NCBI RefSeq assembly: GCF_014237875.1
Contig: NZ_JACJVJ010000002.1
Coordinates: forward strand, 496,001-560,000
DNA: 64,000 nucleotides
DNA from: Parasphingopyxis marina
GTDB lineage: Bacteria > Pseudomonadota > Alphaproteobacteria > Sphingomonadales > Sphingomonadaceae
Direction of reading: 5' to 3'
The notes under the pieces were generated by a model. It saw nothing but the letters and a program-made list of their open reading frames with translations, was not told where the DNA came from and made no database searches. Of this stretch, positions 35,285 through 44,355 are shown piece by piece (position 1 is the first letter of the stretch; every line of letters begins with the position of its first letter). Made by a program: the position numbers and the translations under genes.

Positions 35285-35402
35285 CCGGGACGGGTTCTTC
35301 GATTGTCTGAGGTTCGACGGCGGTATCTATCGTGGAAAGATAGTAGATGAAAAGCGCCAAACCCACGAGAATGACGAGCCAGAGTACGGACTTACGCGAC
35401 AT
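35265..35402 (-). CDS. 45-residue single-helix membrane microprotein
   Basis: A short gene reading MSRKSVLWLVILVGLALFIY then YLSTIDTAVEP and ending DEALEN. A positively charged start is followed by one membrane helix (residues ~7-22) and an acidic tail. Its last seven codons overlap the start of the 602-residue secreted protein, so translation is probably coupled. GAAGG stands 13 bases before the ATG. Unknown function. Divergent from aroK across a 76-base region. Confidence 0.65.
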   Translation of the reverse strand: MSRKSVLWLVILVGLALFIYYLSTIDTAVEPQTIEEPVPDEALEN

Positions 35403-35478
35403 AAAACGGGAAAACCTTCATTGCACCCTCAATTGGGCTTTTGCTGCGAATGAAAGCCCTGTCTATACACCAATCGCC

Positions 35479-36039
35479 ATGACGCATAGCCCATCCGAAC
35501 ATAGCCCGGCACCTGCCGCCACGCGATCGCATATCGACAAGCCGGTCGTGCTGGTCGGGCTGATGGGTGTCGGCAAATCGACCATCGGGCGGCGGCTCGC
35601 CACCCGATTGGGCCTGCCTTTCATCGATTCCGACGACGAAATCGAAAAGGCATCGGGCATGACGGTCGGCGAACTGTTCGAGAATTACGGCGAAGATTAT
35701 TTCCGCGACGGCGAACGGCGGGTGATCGCGCGACTGATCGACGGCGCGGTAAAGGTGATCGCCACCGGCGGCGGCGCCTTCGTCCAGCAGGAAACCCGCG
35801 AGCTTATCCTCAAAGAGGCGATCGCGGTGTGGCTCGACGCCGATATCGCCGTGCTGACCGAACGGGTGTCCCGCCGCAACACACGGCCGCTGCTCAGGGA
35901 TACCGATCCCCATATGGTGCTCAGCGAACTCGCCGAGAAACGCCGGCCCTTTTACGAACAGGCGCAGATTCATGTCCGCAGCAATGACGGCGCGCATGAG
36001 GAAACCGTCGAACGGATTTTAGAGGCACTCGCGAAATGA
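35479..36039 (+). CDS. aroK: Shikimate kinase
   Basis: Phosphorylates shikimate at the 3-position on the way to chorismate. 186 residues from [20 protein letters not shown]. The P-loop is [20 protein letters not shown], shikimate-binding residues lie in [13 protein letters not shown] and ATGGGAFVQ, and the lid Arg is in RNTRPLL. Overlaps aroB by four bases (ATGA), the standard alphaproteobacterial pair. Confidence 0.97.
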   Translation: MTHSPSEHSPAPAATRSHIDKPVVLVGLMGVGKSTIGRRLATRLGLPFIDSDDEIEKASGMTVGELFENYGEDYFRDGERRVIARLIDGAVKVIATGGGAFVQQETRELILKEAIAVWLDADIAVLTERVSRRNTRPLLRDTDPHMVLSELAEKRRPFYEQAQIHVRSNDGAHEETVERILEALAK

Positions 36040-37139
36040 CCACCGTTCCCGTCGCGCTCGGCGCGCGCAGTTACGATATCCGGATAGAAGACGGCCTGCT
36101 GGACCGGGCAATGGACGTGCTCGCGCCGTTCCTCCGCGGCGAACGCGTCGCCATCGTCACCGACGAGAATGTTGCGCGCGACCATCTCGAAAGGCTGAAC
36201 GCCGCGCTGCTCACGGGCGGCAAAATGCCGAACCCCATCATATTGCCGCCGGGCGAAGCGACGAAAAGCTGGGAAAAGCTTGAAACACTCACGGACGCGC
36301 TGCTCGGCCTTGGCATCGAACGCGGCGACCATATCGTCGCGCTGGGCGGCGGCGTGATCGGCGATCTCACCGGCTTTGCCGCGGCGATCCTCAAGCGCGG
36401 ATGCGGCTTCGTACAGATCCCGACGACGTTGCTGGCGCAGGTCGATAGCTCGGTGGGCGGCAAGACCGCGATCAACAGCCGGGCGGGGAAAAACCTGATC
36501 GGCGCCTTCCATCAGCCCGCGCTCGTGCTGATCGATCCCTCCGTCCTCGCTACGCTGCCGCCGCGCGAAATGCGCGCGGGCTATGCCGAGGTCGTCAAAT
36601 ATGGGCTGATCGACGATGCCGATTTCTTCGCCTGGTGCGAAGCGAATGGCGCCCTGCTGCTCGGCGGCGACCGCGCGGCCCAGACCGAAGCGATCCGCCG
36701 CAGCGTGGAATCCAAGGCGCGGATCGTGGGCGAGGACGAGACCGAACGCACCGGCCGCCGCGCGCTGCTCAATCTCGGCCACACTTTCGGCCACGCGCTG
36801 GAAGCCGAAACCGGCTTTTCCGACACCCTGCTCCATGGCGAAGCGGTGGCGGCGGGCATGGCGCTTGCCTTCCGCTATTCCGCGCGGCGCGGGCTTTGCA
36901 GCGATACCGATGCCGAGCGCGTCTCCGCCCATATCGAGGCCGCCGGCCTCCCGCACGGTCTTGCCTCGGCAGGCGTTGCCGCGGACGGGGCGACGCTGAC
37001 CCGGCATATGCTCCATGACAAGAAGATGGAGGGCGGCACGCTGCCCTTCCTGCTCGCTCGCGGAATCGGCGAAACCTTCCTGGCCAAGGACGTCGACCTC
37101 GCCGACGTCGCGGCGTTCCTCGATGGGGAAGCGCGCTAG
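36036..37139 (+). CDS. aroB: 3-dehydroquinate synthase
   Basis: NAD- and metal-dependent cyclisation of DAHP, second step of the shikimate pathway. 367 residues. Signature parts: [38 protein letters not shown], the metal His in [14 protein letters not shown] and the basic HDKKMEGG. Its stop lies in a CTAG shared with the convergent KefB-type gene. Confidence 0.98.
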   Translation: MTTVPVALGARSYDIRIEDGLLDRAMDVLAPFLRGERVAIVTDENVARDHLERLNAALLTGGKMPNPIILPPGEATKSWEKLETLTDALLGLGIERGDHIVALGGGVIGDLTGFAAAILKRGCGFVQIPTTLLAQVDSSVGGKTAINSRAGKNLIGAFHQPALVLIDPSVLATLPPREMRAGYAEVVKYGLIDDADFFAWCEANGALLLGGDRAAQTEAIRRSVESKARIVGEDETERTGRRALLNLGHTFGHALEAETGFSDTLLHGEAVAAGMALAFRYSARRGLCSDTDAERVSAHIEAAGLPHGLASAGVAADGATLTRHMLHDKKMEGGTLPFLLARGIGETFLAKDVDLADVAAFLDGEAR

Positions 37140-38944
37140 TCCATCGGCCGTGACGCCGCTATCCCGAAACTATGCTCGGACCCGGCATGAAGGTCCCCGG
37201 CTTCGTGCTGCGCCTCCAGCCGTCGCGTATCCCGATCGCGAAACTCTTCCTCGACCCGCTCGATAAGCTCGTCTTCCAGCTCCATCGCGAGCATCCCCCG
37301 ATGGGCCATGACGATCGCGGATTCGAAAACCTCGCGCACGATGCCGTCGACCTCGATCCCTTTCAGCGCCAGTTCGTGCCGCCGGTCATAGGCGCGAACG
37401 AAGATGCGCGCATCGGGAAAGGCTTCGACGATCGGTTCGAGCGCGCTCGTATCGAGCGTCGTGCCATCGAGGCAGAAGAACAGCGCCGCCGCCTGATCCG
37501 CCCCGGCAAGCCGCAGCAGATCGAGCCGCGTGCCATCGCCATAATAGACGGTGCGGCCATATTCGCGGCTGACGTCGATCTGGTCCGGGTTGGAATCGAT
37601 CAGGGTCACCGAAAGATTCGCCGCCGCCATGATCTGCGCGACGACCTGGCCGAAACGGCCATGGCCAACGACGATGACATTGGAATCGCTCGCCGCCTCC
37701 GGCCCGTCCAGATCGTCGCGGTCCGCGCTTTGCTGCTGGACGCCGCCGAACCGGCGGCCCAGCGCCATCAGGAACGGGGTCGTCGCCATCGACAGGGTGA
37801 CGACCGCGCCGAACTGGCTCGCCGCCTGCTCGGCGATCAGCAATGCGCGCTGCGCCTCCGCGAACAGGACGAAAGCGAACTCGCCGCCCTGGCTGAGCAG
37901 CAGGCCGAGCACGAAGGCGGCCCGCGTGCTCGTCCCGAAGGCCTTGGCGAGACCGAAGATGATGATGACTTTTACGGCGACGAGCGCGGCGGCCATGGCG
38001 ATGATGAACAGCGGATTGGACAGGATCGCATCGACATCGAGCATCATGCCGACGGCGAGGAAAAACAGGCCGAGCAACAGCGAGCGGAACGGGTCCACAT
38101 CCGCCTCCAGCTCGTGCCGATAGGGTGAATCGGCGAGCATGACCCCCGCTACGAACGCGCCGAGCGCCATGGACAGCCCGAGCGCGTCCATCACCGCGGC
38201 GGCCATGCAGACCGTGAACAGGCCCGCGACGATGAACAGTTCGCGCTCGGCGATACGGCCCACCAGCTTCAGCATCGGGTTGAGAAGATAGCGGCCGGCA
38301 AGAACCAGCCCGACAACCGCCACGACTGCGTAGATCGCAAGCAGCCAGCCCGGCGGCGCCCCGGGATCGGCGGGCGCGCGCGAAAGCGCCGCCACCACCG
38401 TCAACAGCGGCACGATCGACAGGTCCTGGAACAGCAGAATCGAAAAGGCGCGCTCGCCCGCCGGTGTGTTGAGCCGTCCGCGCGACTGGAGCAACGGCAA
38501 CACCTGCGCGGTCGACGAGAGGCCGAGCGGCAGGCCGAGCGCCAGCGCGGCCCCCCAGGAGAAGCCGGTTACGCCGTAAATCAGCGCGGAAATGGCGAGC
38601 CCGCACAGCACTACCTGCAACAGCCCAAATCCGAAAATATCCTTGCGCAGCCGCCACAGTCGGCGCGGCGCGAGCTCCAGCCCGACGAGAAACAGCAGCA
38701 GCACGATGCCGATTTCGGCCACCGCCAGCATCGCCTCCGGGTCCTCGACAAAGCCGAGACCGAACGGGCCCACGGCGATACCGGCGATCAGGTAACCCAG
38801 CACGGCACCGAGCCCGAGCTTGCGGAACAGGAGCACGAACAGCAGCGCCGCGCCCAGGAGCACGAAGCCGTCGAACATCAGAATGCCGGTCGAGCCGTGG
38901 TCCGCAGCCGACTGTGTCGTCGCCTCCACGGCCTGCTCCATCAT
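37136..38944 (-). CDS. KefB-type monovalent cation:proton antiporter
   Basis: 602 residues. About twelve membrane helices of the CPA2 family span residues 20-400 ([20 protein letters not shown], then [20 protein letters not shown]). A cytoplasmic TrkA-N/RCK domain follows ([20 protein letters not shown]) with a charged tail. K+ efflux linked to H+ uptake, perhaps controlled by glutathione adducts as in KefB/C, is a family inference. Its ATG overlaps the stop of the IscU-like gene (ATGA). Confidence 0.93.
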   Translation of the reverse strand: MMEQAVEATTQSAADHGSTGILMFDGFVLLGAALLFVLLFRKLGLGAVLGYLIAGIAVGPFGLGFVEDPEAMLAVAEIGIVLLLFLVGLELAPRRLWRLRKDIFGFGLLQVVLCGLAISALIYGVTGFSWGAALALGLPLGLSSTAQVLPLLQSRGRLNTPAGERAFSILLFQDLSIVPLLTVVAALSRAPADPGAPPGWLLAIYAVVAVVGLVLAGRYLLNPMLKLVGRIAERELFIVAGLFTVCMAAAVMDALGLSMALGAFVAGVMLADSPYRHELEADVDPFRSLLLGLFFLAVGMMLDVDAILSNPLFIIAMAAALVAVKVIIIFGLAKAFGTSTRAAFVLGLLLSQGGEFAFVLFAEAQRALLIAEQAASQFGAVVTLSMATTPFLMALGRRFGGVQQQSADRDDLDGPEAASDSNVIVVGHGRFGQVVAQIMAAANLSVTLIDSNPDQIDVSREYGRTVYYGDGTRLDLLRLAGADQAAALFFCLDGTTLDTSALEPIVEAFPDARIFVRAYDRRHELALKGIEVDGIVREVFESAIVMAHRGMLAMELEDELIERVEEEFRDRDTRRLEAQHEAGDLHAGSEHSFGIAASRPMD

Positions 38945-39372
38945 GCGGTTTGCCGGGCCATTGCGGCGGCCTCGGCCACAGCCTCGAAGGCAAGACGGAT
39001 CGAAGCATGGCGCGCCTTGTGCGGAATGGCGGGCGCGAAGATTTCGAGCCCCGGCCAATCGCCCGCGTCGTCGCGATCACCGGCGAGAAATTCGGCCAGT
39101 GCATCGCGCGCCACCGCGAGCTCGCCGGCCGTCCGCCCGACGGCGTTGCGGCCCATCAGCGAAGCGGAAGCCTGGCCCAGCGCGCAGGCGCGTACCTCCT
39201 GCCCCAGCGCCGCGATCCGGCCATCCGCGCCCATCGTCACATCGACCGTCACCCGGCTGCCGCAAACCGGCGAACGCTTCTCGACGCTGGCCTGCGGCGC
39301 ATCGAGCCGCGTGCGGTGCGGTATCTCGGTCGCGAGACGAAGTATCTCGGCATTATAGAGTGCGGCGGACAT
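38941..39372 (-). CDS. IscU/NifU-like iron-sulfur scaffold homolog
   Basis: 143 residues of the NifU N-terminal family. Two of the expected ligands are seen: Cys in SPVCGSRVTVDV and Cys in VRACALGQASASLMG. The third Cys of IscU is not found; the aligned place reads HKARHASIRLAFEAV. Cluster assembly with only two Cys is doubtful, so a related or altered role is likely. It overlaps the antiporter gene by four bases. Confidence 0.85.
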   Translation of the reverse strand: MSAALYNAEILRLATEIPHRTRLDAPQASVEKRSPVCGSRVTVDVTMGADGRIAALGQEVRACALGQASASLMGRNAVGRTAGELAVARDALAEFLAGDRDDAGDWPGLEIFAPAIPHKARHASIRLAFEAVAEAAAMARQTA

Positions 39373-39382
39373 GCCGTTCGAT

Positions 39383-39925
39383 TTAGTCGCTTCTTATGTA
39401 AATGCCAGTGAACCAGTTCGTCCATTCGCCGCTCCCGGGATCCTGTTCCCAGAATTCCTGGAGCACCGTGCCGTCCTCCTGCAGCGTCCAGCGCCCGGTA
39501 AAGGCCCGCGGCGCGGGTTGGTTGGTGTAGGTGATGGTCCCGGCCAGGGTCAGCGTACCGGGCTCGGCGATCGGGCCCTCGATGCGGATAATCACGCCGG
39601 GGCTGAGCCAGAGCTGGGTCCAGATCTCGCGGACCGGATCGTAGAAATTATAGGACTGGCCGGCTGGATTACCGCCCTGCGAATAGCGTTCGAGCAGCGC
39701 GCAACCGCCGTTGATCGGCTGGATCGAATTGGTGCCCGCGAGTTGCCCGTCAGGCGTGCGGACCTCCCAATCTCCGATCCAGAAATCGAAAGCGCGATAG
39801 GCCAAACCCTCGCAGCCAGGCTGGGCTGGCGGAGCGGGTGGCTGTTCCGCCTCCTGCGCCGCGGCGGGAAACAGCGAAAGCATGGCGGCGAGCGCGAAAA
39901 TGCAAGGCGTGGAATGTCGGATCAT
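39383..39925 (-). CDS. Secreted DUF1579-like protein
   Basis: 180 residues with a signal peptide (ALAAMLSLFPAAAQA-type) and a proline-rich spacer. The body reads FDFWIGDWEVRTPDG, ALLERYSQGGNP and WTLQEDGTVLQEFWEQDPGS, the pattern of small beta-barrel proteins annotated DUF1579. Possibly binds a small hydrophobic ligand; no reaction known. Confidence 0.75.
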   Translation of the reverse strand: MIRHSTPCIFALAAMLSLFPAAAQEAEQPPAPPAQPGCEGLAYRAFDFWIGDWEVRTPDGQLAGTNSIQPINGGCALLERYSQGGNPAGQSYNFYDPVREIWTQLWLSPGVIIRIEGPIAEPGTLTLAGTITYTNQPAPRAFTGRWTLQEDGTVLQEFWEQDPGSGEWTNWFTGIYIRSD

Positions 39926-40002
39926 GGCAGCCCCCCGTTCGCATGTCAGCCTAGGGGCGGCCGAGGATCAGGCCAGCGCCGTTCGACCAATCAACGCGAG
40001 GA

Positions 40003-40521
40003 TCAGGCCGACGGCTCCTCTTCACCGGTTTCCTTCCGCATCTCTACGAAATCGACAATCGCCCGGCCGCTGGCGTTGAGCAGCGGATAGGTGCGCGATT
40101 CCCGCATCCAGTCGGGCCGGTCAGACCCGCCGCCATAGGCGATATCCATGGCGAGATTGGCGAGCAGGAAGACGAGTGTAATTGCGATCAGGCCCTTGAG
40201 CGCGCCGAACCCGAAACCAAGGATGCGGTCGATCGGCCCGATAAAGGATTCGCGCACGCCGATACCCAGCCGCCGCCCGGCAAACCGGCTCGCGAAAAAG
40301 AAGACGCCGAAGATGATCGCGAAGCTAAGCACCGGCGCGGCGCCCTGCGCGCCGACAAAGCCCCCAATCACGGTGTTAAAGGGTTCGTAGAGAAGCCGCA
40401 GCGCGAGGACGCCTATCACCCAGGCCAGCAGGGTCATCACCTCATAGGTAAAACCCCGCATCGCGCCGAGGATCGCGCCGCCGCCGACCAGAATCAAAAC
40501 TATCGCATCGAGCGCCGTCAT
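40003..40521 (-). CDS. cvpA: CvpA family membrane protein
   Basis: 172 residues. N-terminal TALDAIVLILVGGGAILGAM with four membrane helices and the conserved RGFTYEVMTLLAWVIG, then GFGFGALKGLIAITLVFLLA. CvpA proteins influence envelope stress and, in E. coli, colicin V production. It ends the radA-cvpA pair; only nine bases separate it from radA upstream. Confidence 0.92.
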   Translation of the reverse strand: MTALDAIVLILVGGGAILGAMRGFTYEVMTLLAWVIGVLALRLLYEPFNTVIGGFVGAQGAAPVLSFAIIFGVFFFASRFAGRRLGIGVRESFIGPIDRILGFGFGALKGLIAITLVFLLANLAMDIAYGGGSDRPDWMRESRTYPLLNASGRAIVDFVEMRKETGEEEPSA

Positions 40522-40530
40522 ATTCGCCCG

Positions 40531-41904
40531 CTAGGCGCGGCCCAGCAAATGGTCAACCAATCCGCGCAGCGTGGAAAAGCCGGCGAGCGTGATCCCCGAT
40601 TCCCGCGTGTCGACAGCAGCGGGCAGCAAGGCCTTGGAAAATCCCAGTTTCGTCGCTTCGCGTAGCCGCATCGGCGCATGGGCAACGCTGCGCACTTCGC
40701 CGGAAAGCGAAATTTCACCGAACGCCACGCTATCCGCCGCGATCGGCTGCTCGGCAAGCGCCGAAACGAGCGCCGCCGCCACCGCAAGATCGGCGGCGGG
40801 ATCGGCGACGCGATAACCGCCAGCGACGTTGAGATAGACTTCCGATGTCGAGAAGCTGAGCCCGCAGCGCGCCTCCAGAACGGCAAGGATCATCGCCAGT
40901 CGTCCGGAGTCCCAGCCAACCACCGCGCGGCGCGGCGTCGCGCCGCTCGCAAGCCGCACGACCAGCGCCTGAATCTCCACCAGCACGGGCCGCGTGCCTT
41001 CGAGCGCCGGAAACACGACCGCGCCCGCCACCGATTCCTCGCGCTGGGTCAGGAACAGCATCGAGGGGTTGGAAACCTCTTCCAGCCCGCCTTCGGCCAT
41101 CGAGAAGACGCCGATCTCGTCGGTGCCGCCGAAGCGGTTCTTGATCGCACGCAAAATGCGGTACTGATGGCTGCGCTCGCCCTCGAAGGAGAGCACGGTA
41201 TCGACCATATGTTCGAGCACGCGGGGGCCGGCGATCGAGCCGTCCTTGGTGACATGGCCCACCAGCACCAGCGCCGTGCCGCGTTCCTTGGCGAAGCGGA
41301 TCAGTTCCTGCGCCGAAGCGCGCACTTGGCTCACCGTGCCGGGCGCGCCCTCGATCAGGTCCGAATGCATGGTCTGGATCGAATCGATGACGAGAAGCGC
41401 GGGCGGCGCGCTTTCGCTTAGGGTCGTCAGGATATCGCGGACCGAGGTTGCCGCAGCGAGCTTGATCGGCGCATCGCCCAGCCCCAGCCGCCGCGCGCGC
41501 AGCCGAATCTGGTCGGCCGCCTCCTCACCCGAAATATAGGCGATCTCCCGGCCCGCCGAAGCAAGCCGGGCCGCAGCCTGCAACAACAGCGTCGATTTGC
41601 CGATGCCAGGATCGCCACCGAGCAATGTCGCCGATCCGGTGACGAAGCCGCCGCCGATGGCGCGGTCGAGCTCGGGGATGCCGGTTTCCATGCGATCGGG
41701 CAGCGGCACATCGGCATCGAGGCCGACCAGCGACAGGGTCGCGCCGCCCGATTGCAGGTTATGCTTTTTCTGGAACGGCGTGACGACCGCGCGGGCATCC
41801 TCGACCAGCGTGTTCCACTCGCCGCAATCGCCACACTGGCCCTGCCATTTCGACGCCACCGCACCGCAGGCCTGACAGACATAGCGTTTCTGGGGTTTCG
41901 CCAT
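40531..41904 (-). CDS. radA: DNA repair protein RadA
   Basis: 457 residues. N-terminal zinc finger CQACGAVASKWQGQCGDCGEW begins at residue 10. The RecA-like ATPase has Walker A GGDPGIGKSTLLLQ, the RadA-specific KNRFGGTDEIGVF and a C-terminal Lon-like domain (LNVAGGYRVADPAADLAVAA). Branch-migration helicase in homologous recombination. Same strand as cvpA. Confidence 0.97.
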   Translation of the reverse strand: MAKPQKRYVCQACGAVASKWQGQCGDCGEWNTLVEDARAVVTPFQKKHNLQSGGATLSLVGLDADVPLPDRMETGIPELDRAIGGGFVTGSATLLGGDPGIGKSTLLLQAAARLASAGREIAYISGEEAADQIRLRARRLGLGDAPIKLAAATSVRDILTTLSESAPPALLVIDSIQTMHSDLIEGAPGTVSQVRASAQELIRFAKERGTALVLVGHVTKDGSIAGPRVLEHMVDTVLSFEGERSHQYRILRAIKNRFGGTDEIGVFSMAEGGLEEVSNPSMLFLTQREESVAGAVVFPALEGTRPVLVEIQALVVRLASGATPRRAVVGWDSGRLAMILAVLEARCGLSFSTSEVYLNVAGGYRVADPAADLAVAAALVSALAEQPIAADSVAFGEISLSGEVRSVAHAPMRLREATKLGFSKALLPAAVDTRESGITLAGFSTLRGLVDHLLGRA

Positions 41905-41945
41905 GGCCTTCCCATAACGAGAACAAAAGGGGAATACTAGAGGGT

Positions 41946-43352
41946 TTATCCGCGCGCGACGGCGGCAAGGATGTCGGCGGCAAAGGTGGACAGCGTGTCG
42001 TCCCGCGCGCCCATCACGATGATGCGATCCCCGTCCTGTGCGAGGGCGGCGAGCCGGGCGCCGCAGGCGGCGCGATCGGGGATATGCTCAGCATGTCGGC
42101 CCGCTTTGGCGACATTTTCGACAATCGCATCGCTGCCGACGCTTTTATCCGTCGTTCCACCAAAATAGACGGGATCACAGAGGATTAGACAGTCTTCTTC
42201 AGACATATTCTCGATAAAGCACGCGGCAAGTTCGGCGCCCATTTTCTTGAGCGGACCGTAGCCATGCGGCTGGAAGAAGATCAGCAGCCTGCCGGAAAAA
42301 GCGTGGAGGGTTTTCAAGGTCGCGGCAATCTTGTCCGGGTTATGGCCGAAATCGTCGATCACGGTTGCGCCGCCGGCCGTACCGACAATCTCGAAACGGC
42401 GGCGCAAGCCCAGAAAACGGCCGATTGCCGCGGCCGCTTCGGCCAGCCCGATACCGCAGGCCCGGGCGACGGCAATGGCTGCAAGCGCATTGGAGACATT
42501 GTGCCGTCCGGGAACCGCGAGCTCGACATGGGCGCCATCGCCCGACGCCCGTTCGGCAAGATCGAAAGCGACCGAAAGCGGCGCTTCCACGATATTCGTG
42601 GCCGTCAGGTCCGCCGCGTCATTCTCGATCCCGAAACCGGTTAATTTCTCGTCCGGAATCGCGCTCGCCAGGGCCGCGCTCTCGGCATCGTCGAGATTGA
42701 CGATGGCCCGGCCCGCTTTCGCCAGAAAATCGCCGAACAGCGACCGCAACTCCTCCATCGACTTGTGATCGAGCGAGACATTGTTGAGCACGGCAATATC
42801 GGGCGCATAAAGGGCGATCGATCCGTCGCTCTCGTCGATTTCGGAAACGAACGCATCGCCCTGCCCCACCAGCGCGCTGGCGAAAGGCGTGTCGTCGGCG
42901 ATGAAATTCTTCATCACCGCGCCGTTCATCACCGTCGGATCGCGGCCGCATGCGTGGAGGATCCAGCCGATCATCCCGGTCACCGTCGATTTGCCCGACG
43001 TTCCGGCGACGCCGATGCCGCAGGCTGCGCCGTTGAAAAGTTCGGATAAAAGTTCGGGCCGGGTGAGCCGATCAAGGGCAAGCTTGTGTGACGCCATGAC
43101 GTCAGGGATCGTGTCCTCGACCGCCGCGGACGCCACAAGTATCTGGTTTGTATCGGTTAATCCGCTCCCATCCTGGGGAAAAAGAGCGATGCCCTGGGCA
43201 CGCAGCCAATCGAATTTCGCGCCCGTCCGCCCCTGGTCGAGCGCGCGATCGGAACCCTTCACCGTAAAGCCGCGGCCGCGCAGGATGCTCGCCAGCGGCA
43301 GCATCCCGCTGCCGCCGATCCCGCAGAAGAAATAGGATTTGTCGTTGTCCAT
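41946..43352 (-). CDS. mpl: Mur ligase, Mpl/MurC-like (murein peptide ligase)
   Basis: 468 residues. N-terminal Rossmann motif FCGIGGSGMLPLASIL, ATP site GVAGTSGKSTVTGMIG, and MurC-family features including RRFEIVGTAGGATVIDDFGH. In length and sequence it suits Mpl, which joins recovered tripeptide to UDP-MurNAc, better than the biosynthetic MurC, which usually sits in the dcw cluster. The divergent LD-carboxypeptidase gene, 49 bases away, supports a recycling role. The Mpl versus MurC choice is inferred. Confidence 0.8.
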   Translation of the reverse strand: MDNDKSYFFCGIGGSGMLPLASILRGRGFTVKGSDRALDQGRTGAKFDWLRAQGIALFPQDGSGLTDTNQILVASAAVEDTIPDVMASHKLALDRLTRPELLSELFNGAACGIGVAGTSGKSTVTGMIGWILHACGRDPTVMNGAVMKNFIADDTPFASALVGQGDAFVSEIDESDGSIALYAPDIAVLNNVSLDHKSMEELRSLFGDFLAKAGRAIVNLDDAESAALASAIPDEKLTGFGIENDAADLTATNIVEAPLSVAFDLAERASGDGAHVELAVPGRHNVSNALAAIAVARACGIGLAEAAAAIGRFLGLRRRFEIVGTAGGATVIDDFGHNPDKIAATLKTLHAFSGRLLIFFQPHGYGPLKKMGAELAACFIENMSEEDCLILCDPVYFGGTTDKSVGSDAIVENVAKAGRHAEHIPDRAACGARLAALAQDGDRIIVMGARDDTLSTFAADILAAVARG

Positions 43353-43401
43353 CGCGCCTCGCTATGGGGAGCGGCGCGGTTTTTCAATTCGGAAGGGCGA
43401 T

Positions 43402-44241
43402 ATGGTGGCGGATAAAAGGGCGCGGATCGGCATCGTCGCCACAAGCTCCCCGTTCGAACGGGACACCGCCGAACGCGTCGAGGCGCTGGCGGCCGCGCTC
43501 TATCCGGAAAACCCGCCCGCGCTCGTCGTCCATCCGAACAGCTTCCTGCGCCACAATCATTTCGCCGGCGACGACGCCGCGCGCGCCGAAGCCTTTCTCG
43601 CCATCGCCAACGATCCCGATATCGACGCGCTGTGGTTCGCGCGCGGCGGCTATGGCGCCTGCCGGATCGCCGAGACCGTGCTGGCGAAGCTGGAGCCGGC
43701 GGCGAAGGCCAAACAGTATCTGGGCTATAGCGATGCCGGCGTGCTGCTGGCGGGGCTCTACAAGGCCGGCTGCCGCGTCGCCCATGGCCCGATGTGCCAG
43801 GATATCTGGCGCACGGACGGCGAAGCCGCGATCGAGCGCGCGCTGCGCTGGCTGATCGAGCGCGATCCCGCGACGCTGGAGCCGAGCCTGGCCGATGGCC
43901 GGCCGGCGGCGGCCTTCAACATGATCTCGCTCAGCCAGATCATCGGCACGCCGCTCCAGCCGGACCTCGAAAACCATGTCCTGATGCTCGAGGAGGTCTC
44001 CGAATATATGTATCGGATAGACCGGGCCATGCACCATATCACCGCCAATCCCGATATCCGGAAAATCGCCGGAATCCGGCTCGGCCGGTGCAGCGACATC
44101 CCCGAAAACGAAACCGATTTCGGGATGACTGCGGAAGAGGTCGTCCGCCATTGGTGCGGGGTTTCCGGCATCGCCTGGCTCGGCGAGGCCGATATCGGCC
44201 ATGACGCGGCGAACCGCATCGTGCCGTTCGGTACTTCCTGA
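43402..44241 (+). CDS. S66 family LD-carboxypeptidase
   Basis: 279 residues from MVADKRARIGIVATSS with GGAAGGG upstream. Catalytic Ser in YLGYSDAGVLLAGLY, Glu in MLEEVSEYMYRID, His in ADIGHDAANRIVPFG. Removes the terminal D-Ala from tetrapeptides in the cytoplasm, yielding the tripeptide that Mpl re-uses. Divergent from the Mpl-like gene; the two probably share a regulatory region. Confidence 0.9.
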   Translation: MVADKRARIGIVATSSPFERDTAERVEALAAALYPENPPALVVHPNSFLRHNHFAGDDAARAEAFLAIANDPDIDALWFARGGYGACRIAETVLAKLEPAAKAKQYLGYSDAGVLLAGLYKAGCRVAHGPMCQDIWRTDGEAAIERALRWLIERDPATLEPSLADGRPAAAFNMISLSQIIGTPLQPDLENHVLMLEEVSEYMYRIDRAMHHITANPDIRKIAGIRLGRCSDIPENETDFGMTAEEVVRHWCGVSGIAWLGEADIGHDAANRIVPFGTS

Positions 44242-44355
44242 TCGTTAATTTTCGTGCCAGAATGGTCCGACTTTAACGCTTAATTAGGTACGATTGTCCA
44301 TAAGCGCCGGACACGAGCGAACCGCCGCTGCGGATCGCATTGAAGGCGCGGATAT

